NCBI GenBank assembly: GCA_003615045.1
Contig: ML014271.1
Coordinates: forward strand, 1 to 42,064
Direction of reading: 5' to 3'
DNA from: Caulochytrium protostelioides
Taxonomy: Eukaryota > Chytridiomycota > Caulochytriomycetes > Caulochytriales > Caulochytriaceae
DNA: 42,064 nt
Below the pieces are notes generated by a model. The model worked only from the letters and a program-made list of their open reading frames with translations. It searched no databases and was not told where the DNA came from. Positions 33,434-42,064 of this stretch are shown in pieces (position 1 is the first letter of the stretch; every line of letters starts with the position of its first letter). A program made the position numbers and the translations under genes.

Positions 33434-34471
33434 TCATGGGGTCTTGTGGACTGGATGGGCGGCCTTCTGGGTGGCCACATTGGCCCTCCGGGCGACCTCC
33501 TCTTCGGTGGCGGCCGGGAAGGCGGTCGTTCGGAAAAAGTGGTCGACCACGCGGTAGACCTTGCGGCCCGCCACAAAGAGGGCCGCCCACAGGAAATACA
33601 GGGACGAGGTCAGCGTGATCCAATACAATGTCTTCGACAAGACGTTCCTGTTGATGCGCTGCTGCATACTCAGCGACAGCGTCATCGACAGGTAGGTATG
33701 GACCCAGTAGATCGAAAGGATGGTCGACAGCGCTGCCCCGATGAGGATCACGCTAACGCTGAAGTTGTGGCTGTGACCGTGGCCGTGGCGACGCACAAGA
33801 CGGCCGCGGCCCGCCGGCACGGTCGCCAGGGCCGTCGTCATAGCGCTCTCAGCCGCAGCGCCCTGCGGCGTCTGACGCAGCCGGCGGGAGACCGCGGCGC
33901 CCACGCGGTGCGGCAGCTCCTGCTGCAGATGCAGCGACACCGCGTCGTACAGCGGCCCGGCGACCGCCGACGGGCCCAAGCGCGCTGCGAGGTCGCGCGC
34001 CGCGGCCAGGGGGCTGCGCGAGTCGGCGACACTGGCCATCGCGAACCGCTGGACGGCCTCGAGCGCGATCCCGTCCGCGACCTCGTTCTCGAGCATGACG
34101 GCGTGCAGCGCCTGCTTGACCTGCGCCGCGGTCTGCGGGTCAAACTTGGCGTCCAGGCCAGCCTCGGCATACGCTTGCGCCATCGCGGCGCGGAACACGG
34201 GATGCTCGGCGATGTGGCGCTGGTGCTGTTCGCGGTCGCGGCGGACGGACGCGGGGTCCGAGGGCGTGGCCGCGAGGTCGGCGGGCGCTGGCATCGGCGG
34301 CACGGCCGCGGCGTCGATGCCCGCGACGGCGGCGGTGGTCGCGGCGATCGACGCGCCGGGCGATGCCGCAGGGCCGGCGGAGGCCGCGACGATGGCGGCC
34401 AGGGCCGGGAGAAGGAGCGCAAGCCGCAGCGCCGCCGCTGCCATCACGGCCGTCGCCGCTGAGTAGCGCAT
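33434..34471 (-). CDS. Predicted secretory-pathway membrane protein, function unknown
   Basis: A 345-aa protein with a true ATG (34469-34471). Residues 1-32 look like a signal peptide: one Arg, a long Ala/Leu core and small residues before a probable cleavage site. An Ala/Pro-rich linker is followed by a mostly helical domain (about 75-215) with charged heptad-like stretches. A His-rich patch (RRHGHGHSHN, about 227-236) immediately precedes the first of two membrane segments (about 237-258 and 281-301). The intervening loop is QQRINRNVLSK. The C-terminal tail (about 40 residues) is basic then acidic. No enzyme motif or known family was recognised. The topology suggests an endomembrane or cell-surface protein with a large lumenal or extracellular N-terminal domain. 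Confidence 0.75.
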   Translation of the reverse strand: MRYSAATAVMAAAALRLALLLPALAAIVAASAGPAASPGASIAATTAAVAGIDAAAVPPMPAPADLAATPSDPASVRRDREQHQRHIAEHPVFRAAMAQAYAEAGLDAKFDPQTAAQVKQALHAVMLENEVADGIALEAVQRFAMASVADSRSPLAAARDLAARLGPSAVAGPLYDAVSLHLQQELPHRVGAAVSRRLRQTPQGAAAESAMTTALATVPAGRGRLVRRHGHGHSHNFSVSVILIGAALSTILSIYWVHTYLSMTLSLSMQQRINRNVLSKTLYWITLTSSLYFLWAALFVAGRKVYRVVDHFFRTTAFPAATEEEVARRANVATQKAAHPVHKTP

Positions 34472-36060
34472 GGTGGGTGGTCAGCTAGCAACCGCGCGAA
34501 TCAAGAGGTGCCGTCGGTCGGATGGGAGGAGGCGGACGACGGCCAGAATGGAGCTGGTCGGTTGGAGGTGATCGGAGGGGGCGGTCGAGGTGAGATGGTG
34601 GAGGGCGCGGTGGGGCGGAGTTCACGACAAGGATGCGCCAGATGGCTGCGATTGTATGAGGCCTTCCAACGAAAAGGATGTGGCGGACTCGGCTCGCGAT
34701 AGCCGCGAGGATGGCCTCATTTATACAGAATATCTGACGCGCGGACGACTGCCATCGGTAGCCATCGGTGGCCATCACTGGTCGCCACAGCACGAAAATC
34801 CGGCTCTCCTATCATCAAATGGCCGGCGACTTATGCGCGCCGTTTCTTTCGCTGGACTCAACTGATGCACCCCTGTCGGCGTTCTGTCCATCGCCACCGA
34901 TGCCTGCGCCCCCTTGTCTCGGTCCGCAAAGACCTCCGTGAACACGACGCGACCCCACCATGCGAGACGACAAGAAGCCCGAGGACCAGGCGCAAGAAGG
35001 CTAAGACGCCATCGATTACCCCACATGCTTGAGGCCGCGCGGGGACCGTGCTTGCGACCGCGACCGCAACGCGCGACGTGCTTCGAGACGGCCCTGCGCT
35101 CGACGTGCCGTTTCGGCGCCTTTTCGCCCTGCACTCGGCCGGGGCCGTGAGCGAGGGATCCACACCGCGCACCCGGAAGCCGGATCCATGCCGCCTGCTG
35201 GGCCGCGGCGCGGCAGACCCAGCGCCAGACGCGGCGCCGTGTCACAGGCGACGCGGTATGCCGGTGGCCTGATGACGACGCCTCAAAAGTGTCCGTCGCA
35301 TTGTCCGTCGCATTGCCGTCCCTGTGCGCGCCTGTCGATCCTATCGGCCACCCGCCTCGCGCCCGTGGCGCCATAGGAGAAGTCAACTCCGCCATCAGCG
35401 CGTTCCAAGTGACCATTCCGCGTCGTGGCAGGACCGCTTCAAGCGTCTCGCTCTCGCTCTCGCTCTCGCGCAGCACCCCGCATCACGCAAACTGTCCCCA
35501 CCAAATTCAATTCCCGAATTTTTTCATCCTGCCCTACGCGTCTTCCCTTTTCCCTCGCCCGACCCGGTCTCGTCCTGTCTCATCTTCCGATATTGCTTCT
35601 CTCACTTCCGTCCACCAACCACATCAACGCATCACCAGCGCGAGGGCCAATCACACCAGTCGTTCACGGCTCGTCGAGCGGCACAACACAACTATTGGTT
35701 GCCCGTCATCAGCGGGTCGACGCGCCAAGCCAGGCGCGTGTGCGGTGCATTCCCCCGTCCCGCTGCCCTCGGATCCAACGAGTGGCTAGTACTGCTTCTC
35801 CGTATCGCTTTTTTTTTCGTGACCGAGCCCTGTGGCAGTCCGGCTGCCAGATACTAGATACCGCTACTCTACCGTTTATACCCCTTCTCGCTATTTCGCG
35901 TTAGATCTCTCGCTACTCCGCATCGGGATCGCTTTCTGGATCGCTTTCTGGATCGCTTTCTGGATCGCTTATTAACGGCCGCAGCGCGGCGACGTCGGCC
36001 TCGCGCCACTTCTCACAACGTGGTATTTTCCCTGCCCATCCACCCTCCTGAGTGACCAGG
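34472..36060. other. Intergenic, divergent promoter region
   Basis: About 1.6 kb between the membrane protein gene (-) and CDC6 (+). A minus-strand open frame at 34775-35416 is Arg/Trp/Gly-rich and not convincing. The stretch around 34930-35120 has a faint Fanzor-like motif (see findings). The CDC6-proximal part has pyrimidine-rich DNA, an ACGCGT at 35536-35541, a TTTCGTG at 35815-35821 and a 12-bp tandem repeat. Confidence 0.45.
35926..35970 (+). repeat. 12-bp tandem repeat (GGATCGCTTTCT), 3.75 copies
   Basis: Perfect copies of GGATCGCTTTCT at 35926, 35938 and 35950 followed by a partial fourth. It ends about 90 bp before the CDC6 ATG, so it lies in the promoter or 5' UTR. A regulatory role is possible but untested. 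Confidence 0.9.
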
Positions 36061-38973
36061 ATGGCGCCTGCCCGTGCTCCGCTCGGCGACTGCACCGCCC
36101 TCAACATGACGGGCCTGCCATCGTTGCCCGCCAGCGGACGCGGGATCCTCACGCCGCTCAAAGCCGTCGCGGCCATCCCGCTCGCCGCTACAGCCGCCAC
36201 GCCGTCACCGCCTCAACCGCGTCCGGAAGCGTTCCGTCAAGCCGCCATGCATGCCCACCCGGCCTCGGCTTCGAAGCCGATCACGCCGTCGCGCCAATCA
36301 AATCCGCCGCATCTCCGCCATTCGCAAGAGGCGCTGCTAGACTCATGCGACAAGGAGAACGCAGGCGCTGCGGCGACGTCGCCCACGCGCTCGCCGCTCA
36401 AGCGGCTGACGCGCCGCGGGTCGCGAATGGCTGCGGCTGCGGCCGACGCCGCCGACGCGGGCTGCACGGGCCTCCCGGCACGCGCCGCGCCGACGAACCG
36501 TCCAACCGCCGCCGCGCTGCCCTCGGACGCCGCGCTCCTCATGACGCCGTCGCGCAAGCGCTCGCGACTCTGCCCCGCCGATCTGCCCGCTTCGCCGGGC
36601 GCGGCCGGGCGCCTGGCAAAGACCCCGCGCACGACGCGGCGGCCCGAGGCCGGGATGGCCGCCGGGGGCGACCAGACGCCGCGGACGCCCAGCACGCCGC
36701 GGACGCCACGGACGCCGCGCACCCCGGTTGATGTGTACCGCCAGGCGCAGCACCTCTTCCATCGCTCCGCGACGCCGGGCCAGCTAGTGGGACGCCAGGC
36801 CGAGCGACAAGCCTTGATGGCGTTCCTGCGCCGCCCCTGCTTCGACGACGACGCAGGGATCCACATCGTCCCGGACGCCGCTGAGCAGCATGTTCGCGGC
36901 GCCCTGTACATCTCGGGAGTGCCTGGCACGGGCAAGACGGGGCTGGTGCGCGAATGCGTCGCCGCGTGGACGCAGCCGGCGCCCGCCGGTCCCGACACCG
37001 ACGGAGCCGGTGCGTCGGGCGCTGGGCGCAGCGACGGTGCCGGCACGGCGACGGACGGGCGCGCGTGGAAGGTTGCGTTTGTTAACTGCATGGACGTTGG
37101 TGACCCGAAGGCCATCTTTGCTCATGCCGCAGCCCAGTGGACCGGCCAGCCACTGTCGGCCGTCCCGGTCGCCGACGGCCTGCCCCTGTGCGAGTCGTTG
37201 CTGTTGCCCGGCCACCACGCGTCCGCAGCTCACGAGAAGGATCGCGCGCAGGCCGCTCCCACGCCTGGTCCCGCGCGGCCGTCGACGGCGTATCTGATGG
37301 TCCTCGACGAGTGCGACCAGCTACTGACGCGCAGCCAGGACGTGCTCTACAAACTGTTCGGATGGCCGCATGTCCCGGGCGCCCGGCTTGTGCTGATTGG
37401 CATCGCTAACGCGCTGGACATGAGCGAGCGGATGCTGCCGCGCCTCAAGGCCAAAAACGCGATGCCGCGCCACCTCCACTTCCGGCCCTACGGCTCGCGC
37501 GAGATTGCGGATATCATCCGCGGCCGCCTCATGACGCTCTCGCCGTCGGCACGCTCCGCACGGAGTACAACGCCGCGGGGCCCCTCGGCGGTGCCCCTGA
37601 TGCAAGACGCCGCCATCGAGTTCTGCGCCCGCAAGATGGCCGGGCTCGGCGACCTCCGCCGGGCCCTCGATGTCGCGCGGTATGCGCTGGCCGCGCTCGA
37701 AAAAGAGCACGTGGCCCGCGCCGACGCGACCAGCGGCGACGGTGGCGGGAAAGGATCGCTGGTGCTCGCAGCGGCTGCGACGACGTCCGGCCCGGGGACG
37801 CCCTCGCGGACGCCGGCGACCCCGCGCTCGCTGGCAACCCCGCGGACGCTCGTGCGCGCGGCGATGGTGCGCGTGGGCCTCGACGCACCGCCGCAGACGC
37901 CGAGCTCACGCACCGCACGGCGCGTCTTGGGCGATGCGAACGGCCGCCCGACGCCCGGAACGCCGACGAAGCGACTGCTCCCGGCCCTGACGGATCTCGC
38001 AAAGCCCACGCTGCGTCAGCCCTGGGTGAGTCGTGAGGTGATTGACGTCGACGCCGTACCGGATCCGGCGGCGGTGTCGGACGAAAATGTCGTGGACGGC
38101 CTCTCGCGCGTCAGCACCCCGCAGCTCACAACCATGACGAGCGCGGCGAGTGACGCGAGCGACGCGAGTGACGCCGATGGCTTGAGCGATGCCGACGACA
38201 TGGACATTAGCGCCCTGCCGAAGGTGACGGTTGGCCACGTGCTTCGCGTGACCTCCATGACGACCGCGAACCAATCGGCGCTCCAGCGGCTCAAGGCTCT
38301 CACCCTTGTCCAGAAATCCGTGTTGGCCTTGCTGGCGTCCGCCGTCTGGCCTGCCGGAGAGCAGGCCGGCGTCACGAGTCGGGCGGACGGCCGCCAGCAA
38401 CCCATCGGCCTCATGGCCGACACGTCGCTGCAAGGCCGCGCCCTCGCCGCTGGCTATGCGTCCGGGCGCGGGCAGGCCCCCTGGCCGCCGGCCCGTCTCA
38501 CCGTCCGCGCTCTCGCCGACCATTATGCGGCGCGCTACCAACGCGGCGACGTGCTCGTGCCTCTGACCCACACGGAGATGGACGACGTCCTGTCGGGCCT
38601 CGAGGCTACCGGCCTCATTATGCTGCAGAGCGGCAAGGGCGGCAGCGGCAGCGGCGTCCTGCATGGCAAGGGCGGCAGCGGCAACGCGCACTACGGAATG
38701 AGCAGCGCCGGTCTTGGCGCGCGTGAGCGCGTGATCCGCCTGGAGGTCCAGGCCTCCGAAGTCCGGATGGGGCTTGCGGGGTTGCCCGCGGTGCTCCGTC
38801 TGTGGGACCCCGTTGCCGCAACCAACGCTTCCGCCGCTGTGTCGGCCTCGGCCTCGGACTCGGCATCCTCGTCGCCGTCGCCGCCCTTGTCGCCGTCGTT
38901 GGCTGCCGCATCATCGCCCCGCCTGGTGCGGTCGCTAGCACGGCCCTCACTTGCGGCCACGTGCCGTATCTGA
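36061..38973 (+). CDS. CDC6: CDC6/CDC18 replication-licensing AAA+ ATPase
   Basis: Loads MCM helicase onto ORC-bound origins in G1. 970 aa from ATG 36061 (the preceding in-frame codons lack an ATG). The AAA+ domain spans about 225-560: Walker A GVPGTGKT (286-293), Walker B VLDECDQ (Asp416, Glu417), sensor 1 in LVLIGIANALD (Asn450), and a sensor-2-type GLGDLRRALDVAR (about 530-542). LIGIANALDMSERMLPRL is closer to CDC6 than to ORC1, and no BAH domain is present. A winged-helix region follows (about 723-916), including PLTHTEMDDVLSGLEATGLI. The N-terminal 220 residues are disordered, with a KEN box (98-100), SPTRSPLKR, basic SRKRSR, and a TPRTP array just before the ATPase domain, fitting CDK control and APC/C-mediated turnover (inference). 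A Gly/Ala-rich loop interrupts the AAA+ core between Walker A and B, and a long TP-rich linker precedes the winged helix. Confidence 0.93.
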   Translation: MAPARAPLGDCTALNMTGLPSLPASGRGILTPLKAVAAIPLAATAATPSPPQPRPEAFRQAAMHAHPASASKPITPSRQSNPPHLRHSQEALLDSCDKENAGAAATSPTRSPLKRLTRRGSRMAAAAADAADAGCTGLPARAAPTNRPTAAALPSDAALLMTPSRKRSRLCPADLPASPGAAGRLAKTPRTTRRPEAGMAAGGDQTPRTPSTPRTPRTPRTPVDVYRQAQHLFHRSATPGQLVGRQAERQALMAFLRRPCFDDDAGIHIVPDAAEQHVRGALYISGVPGTGKTGLVRECVAAWTQPAPAGPDTDGAGASGAGRSDGAGTATDGRAWKVAFVNCMDVGDPKAIFAHAAAQWTGQPLSAVPVADGLPLCESLLLPGHHASAAHEKDRAQAAPTPGPARPSTAYLMVLDECDQLLTRSQDVLYKLFGWPHVPGARLVLIGIANALDMSERMLPRLKAKNAMPRHLHFRPYGSREIADIIRGRLMTLSPSARSARSTTPRGPSAVPLMQDAAIEFCARKMAGLGDLRRALDVARYALAALEKEHVARADATSGDGGGKGSLVLAAAATTSGPGTPSRTPATPRSLATPRTLVRAAMVRVGLDAPPQTPSSRTARRVLGDANGRPTPGTPTKRLLPALTDLAKPTLRQPWVSREVIDVDAVPDPAAVSDENVVDGLSRVSTPQLTTMTSAASDASDASDADGLSDADDMDISALPKVTVGHVLRVTSMTTANQSALQRLKALTLVQKSVLALLASAVWPAGEQAGVTSRADGRQQPIGLMADTSLQGRALAAGYASGRGQAPWPPARLTVRALADHYAARYQRGDVLVPLTHTEMDDVLSGLEATGLIMLQSGKGGSGSGVLHGKGGSGNAHYGMSSAGLGARERVIRLEVQASEVRMGLAGLPAVLRLWDPVAATNASAAVSASASDSASSSPSPPLSPSLAAASSPRLVRSLARPSLAATCRI
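36685..36727 (+). repeat. Degenerate 9-bp repeat encoding Thr-Pro-Arg
   Basis: Near-copies of ACGCCGCGG / ACGCCACGG in tandem inside CDC6, encoding TPRTP repeats. Each unit supplies a Thr-Pro phosphorylation site for proline-directed kinases; basic residues nearby improve the fit to CDK. Confidence 0.7.
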
Positions 38974-39171
38974 TACCTATTTTTTAGGAGGGATGACGCC
39001 ACAGGGATACCCCGTAGCTTCCCCGGCCACAGCCCCTCATTTCTCATGGCTGCCTCATGATTCCACATTCTATGCCTCATCACGAGTTGATCGTCTGGGT
39101 CTCTCGTCTCTGCGACGCTCTCGGTTCCTGTATTCGGTTTCAATCCTAATCATCGAGATATCATATCCGGT

Positions 39172-40863
39172 CTACTTGGCAGTCGTCGCCCTCGCAGCGG
39201 ACGTGCGAGCCACCTGCTCATGGGGCGCTCCGGTCGTCGGCTCCTGAGACGCAGCCGAGAACATGCCCTGGAAGATGCGTTTCTCTTTGCGATGCTGCCG
39301 GTCAAGTTGCTGCTTCAGGGCGGCGCGCTCCATCCGCAGATCCTGCCACATCGGACTGCTCATCGGCACATTCGTCTTGACCAGCAGCTGCTGCGCCGCG
39401 TCGAGATCGGCCGCGGCTTCGGTGAGATCGCGACCGATGAGCCGACGGGCCCGTGCGCGCCGCAGGTAGGCCCGCGGCTCGGGAACCCTGGCGCCACGCA
39501 GGACCTCACTGGTCTGCACGACGACGCCCGCGTAGTCGCCGGTTTGTAGCAGACATGCAGCATAGTTGAGCCGCGTGGTCTGCATCAGGCTTTGCACATC
39601 GCTCGGCGTGAACCCCGACGGTCCGCGCGGCTCCTCGGCCGCCGGCAGCGCGGTCGCCGCCGCGGCCTCCGAGTCGATGCGCAGCGCCGCAGCTTCCTCG
39701 GCCGCGAGCTGGTCCAACAGCGCTTGGGCCGTCCATGGCGTCGCTGCGAGCGAGGCCGACGAGGTCGCCGATGCCAGCACCGACGGCGTGGCCACTTGAC
39801 GCTGACGCGCGGCACGGGCCTCGGCGGCACGTTCCGCCTGCCGCGCCTGCGCCATCTGCTTCAAATCCATCATCTCGCTGCAGGTCGTTAGCGGCTCGAG
39901 CAGCATGAGCGCCCGGCGGTAGGCGGCAGTGGCGCCCGCGAGATCGCTTGCGCGGAACCGCCGCGTGCCGTCCTCCTTGGCGGGCGCCGCGGCGGCCCAC
40001 TTCTCGGCTGTTGTTAGCTCCCACGGCTCGCGGACAAATCCGCCCGGATGCTGGATCGTGAGCAGCACGATATCGAACTCGACGGGGCACTGCTCGAGGA
40101 CGCCGAGGGACTGGTACCGCGCGGCCGTCTCGTGCTGGTGGTGGCTGCACCCGGCGCCGGGGGGCAGCGCGGCGGCCGCCAGCACGCCGGGGCGGCCGGC
40201 GGCGCGGTCTCGCCGTGCGCGCTCCTCGTCGCGTAGGAGCCCCTCGAGACGGACGAGACCCGCGGCGTGCGGCGGCATCACGAGGAAGCGCGCGCGCTCG
40301 CCCGGGCGCAGGGACTGCACACACGTCTCGAGCGCTGGGACCGCAAACTGCCGCCCCACGCGCAGATCGAAGGGCGCGCCGTTGTCGCGCTGCCGCGAGT
40401 CGGCGACGAGCACGCGGTGGGGGCGACGTGGCCCTGGGTCGGTGGCCGCCCCGGCGGTGGCCGCCGGCGCGTGATGCGGGCAGGGGATTGATGCGGCGTG
40501 CTTCTGGGTATGATTGTGGTCGTGTCCATCACCCGGTGAGTGCGTATGCGCATCCGGCTCATGGCCCATTTCGCCCAGGTCCGGGTCATCCGTGTAGCAC
40601 CACAGCTTGTAATGGAGCTGCGCGTTGGCGCCCTTCGGATAGGGGGGAGCATCGGTCGCCTTCCCCGCTGCGGCCGTTGACGTTGATGGCGACGACGATG
40701 GCGACGGAGCAGCAGTGGTGTCGAGCGGGTACTTGATGATCCCGCCGTCCTCGGCCAAGGAGATACCGCCACGCGCCTCGATGGCTTCGCGCGACGTCAT
40801 ATCGGCGGGCGGGGCCGATCCCGACCCCGACGCCACTGTCGTAGTCGCGGACATGCGCAACAT
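39172..40863 (-). CDS. AIP: AIP-like FKBP/TPR co-chaperone
   Basis: Resembles aryl-hydrocarbon-receptor-interacting protein: an FKBP-like domain fused to TPRs that bind the C-terminal EEVD of Hsp90. 563 aa from ATG 40861-40863; alternative in-frame ATGs at 40852-40854 and 40798-40800, while upstream the frame opens only at TTG. The FKBP-like domain (about 82-272) has LHYKLWCYTDD, PFDLRVGRQFAVPALETCVQSLRPGE and FDIVLLTIQHPG. It is stretched by a His-rich insertion (about 105-132) and an Ala/Arg-rich loop. EPWELTTAEKWAAA links to the TPRs: TPR1 about 294-326, TPR2 about 426-458, TPR3 about 462-495, then a long helix ending KEKRIFQGMF as in AIP/AIPL1. TPR1 and TPR2 are split by about 100 Ala-rich residues. 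Catalytic prolyl-isomerase residues seem poorly kept, as in AIP. The client is unknown; fungi have no Ah receptor. Its stop is 198 bp from that of convergent CDC6. Confidence 0.85.
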   Translation of the reverse strand: MLRMSATTTVASGSGSAPPADMTSREAIEARGGISLAEDGGIIKYPLDTTAAPSPSSSPSTSTAAAGKATDAPPYPKGANAQLHYKLWCYTDDPDLGEMGHEPDAHTHSPGDGHDHNHTQKHAASIPCPHHAPAATAGAATDPGPRRPHRVLVADSRQRDNGAPFDLRVGRQFAVPALETCVQSLRPGERARFLVMPPHAAGLVRLEGLLRDEERARRDRAAGRPGVLAAAALPPGAGCSHHQHETAARYQSLGVLEQCPVEFDIVLLTIQHPGGFVREPWELTTAEKWAAAAPAKEDGTRRFRASDLAGATAAYRRALMLLEPLTTCSEMMDLKQMAQARQAERAAEARAARQRQVATPSVLASATSSASLAATPWTAQALLDQLAAEEAAALRIDSEAAAATALPAAEEPRGPSGFTPSDVQSLMQTTRLNYAACLLQTGDYAGVVVQTSEVLRGARVPEPRAYLRRARARRLIGRDLTEAAADLDAAQQLLVKTNVPMSSPMWQDLRMERAALKQQLDRQHRKEKRIFQGMFSAASQEPTTGAPHEQVARTSAARATTAK

Positions 40864-42064
40864 GAGGGGCAGTAGCGGTGCTAGGCTGCGCGAGGGCAAG
40901 CGGACTCCGTCGAAATGGTGACGTCAAGCAATGATCGGCGAGAGGGCGTTCTCGTCGGATCGCGAGATGAGCACTGTGGAACGACAGAGTCAAGTCGGGT
41001 TCTTCAGCGTCGGCGGGAGAGCCAGTCTCGGCAGCCCACACAAGAGGAGAGGGGAAGGGCGCAGGCCACAGCTGTGCAGGACCCAGACGAGATCGGGCCG
41101 TGCGCTCGTTCACACACCAGATATACGACATGGACCTCGGTATCCGAGAACGAACGAGGAATGACGGTTATCGCTGGCATGTTCTGTACATGACCGATCC
41201 GCCCTGGCCTGATGGCCGTAGTCGAGGATCAAAACAATGATGCGTCAGCATCGATCAGCTAGGCTCGAGCGGAGCACGGGGCGGAAGGCACTGGCCCGAC
41301 GGCGGCCTTCGGGCATCGCGCCCCCTGGTTCCCCGAGAAGCCGCTCGGCCTTCAACGGTCCCCGCGGCAGGCGAGGGAGAGACGTCGGAAATCGGCGCGT
41401 GGTTTGCATAGCGGCTTATCGACACGATGCCTTATGAAGACGGAGTGTTCGAAGCGACATGACCGGTCGTGTCAGCGATCACCGTGGATGGAAAGAACGA
41501 AGGGGGATCGGCATCGGGCTATCCTTGTCCAATTCGGGCCTCGCTGGGGTTGGCGCCGCTCGCTACTAAGTTGTTTTCTATTTTTCCCCTTGGGAATGAC
41601 CCGGGCAGAACCAACCGTTTCTTCATGGCCATGAAGCGGTCCGACAGCCAAGCTGTCAGCTAGAAGCTGACTCGAAGGCATGCAGAGACCGACATCAAAA
41701 AGGTTTAAAAGTAGTCAGTGACTTGGCATCGAGATTTTAAGGCGCCGCTTTAGCAGCTATCGGGGGTCTGCAACCGTTCGGCGTTCCGCCGCGAGCCAAG
41801 CCAAGGCTGCGCCTATACTATGCACTGGTATGGCACCGGCGGCACCCCCGGCTTGCGGCCGCGCACTCGATTGGCGTGATTCGGCTAACAAAGCACGTGT
41901 CCTAGGTCTGCTCAGTGGGCTTTAATGTAACGCGCCACACCGCGGCGCCGTCGGATTCAGGCTTGGGATATTTTGTCTTTCACTGGTTGATGGCCATCGC
42001 TGGGCCCTGCCACCGCGATTTTGCGCGGCGTCGCGGGTCCCCCCGGGACGTCAACGCCCGCGGG
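40864..42064. other. Right-edge intergenic stretch
   Basis: About 1.2 kb upstream of the AIP-like gene running to the window end. Only short frames with no recognisable family are present. A perfect 16-bp palindrome occurs at 41621-41636. No RNA gene, repeat family or mobile element was recognised. Confidence 0.5.

Noticed and set aside
34775-35416. Minus-strand open frame of about 213 codons starting MVTWNALMAEL
   Set aside because: Arg/Trp/Gly-rich composition, no recognisable domain, and no support over the competing frames; long chance frames are common in this GC-rich DNA.
41621-41636. Perfect 16-bp palindrome CTTCATGGCCATGAAG
   Set aside because: About one such palindrome is expected by chance in 42 kb, and nothing nearby suggests a terminator or binding site.

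Overview
The window is about 42 kb of GC-rich eukaryotic nuclear DNA, most likely from an early-diverging (zoosporic) fungus. Genes are long, mostly single-exon frames separated by 0.1-2 kb, and nothing looks bacterial: there are no operons or ribosome-binding sites. Two genes need a short spliced first exon (GT...AG introns of 284 and 131 nt). The cystathionine gamma-synthase has the large extra N-terminal domain typical of fungal STR2/met-7 enzymes, which points to Fungi. AIP-like and Fanzor-like sequences would suit a chytrid-type lineage. A GC-rich chytrid such as Caulochytrium is possible, but I cannot identify the species.

Layout, left to right. (1) 361-815: a decayed Fanzor (eukaryotic TnpB-like, RNA-guided nuclease) remnant, recognisable from two RuvC/zinc-ribbon motifs. 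(2) 928-4215 (-): KRE33/NAT10 RNA cytidine acetyltransferase. (3) 6317-12516 (+): golgin-like, Pro/Ala-rich coiled-coil protein, one intron. (4) 12685-14316 (-): DEDDy 3'-5' exonuclease. (5) 15856-17565 (+): fungal-type cystathionine gamma-synthase. (6) 17691-22930 (-): RIC1, subunit of the Rab6/Ypt6 exchange factor, one intron. (7) 23633-26617 (-): low-complexity protein with a PP1 docking-type motif. (8) 28018-31158 (+): long coiled-coil protein. (9) 31372-32436 (-): NAD-dependent glycerol-3-phosphate dehydrogenase. (10) 33434-34471 (-): predicted secretory-pathway membrane protein. (11) 36061-38973 (+): CDC6/CDC18 replication licensing ATPase. (12) 39172-40863 (-): AIP-like FKBP/TPR co-chaperone. 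The last 1.2 kb shows no gene.

These are mostly unrelated housekeeping genes, as expected for a fungal chromosome; I see no biosynthetic or defence cluster. The closest functional link is between the golgin-like protein and RIC1, both expected to act in Golgi tethering and Rab6 trafficking. Convergent neighbours are very close (125-213 bp between stop codons at four junctions), while 5' ends face gaps of roughly 0.7-2.1 kb. Many proteins carry Ala/Pro/His/Asn-rich low-complexity insertions. Several long frames begin at non-ATG codons, so starts here were set from the first in-frame ATG, from homology or from splicing. No tRNA, rRNA, CRISPR array or intact transposon was recognised.
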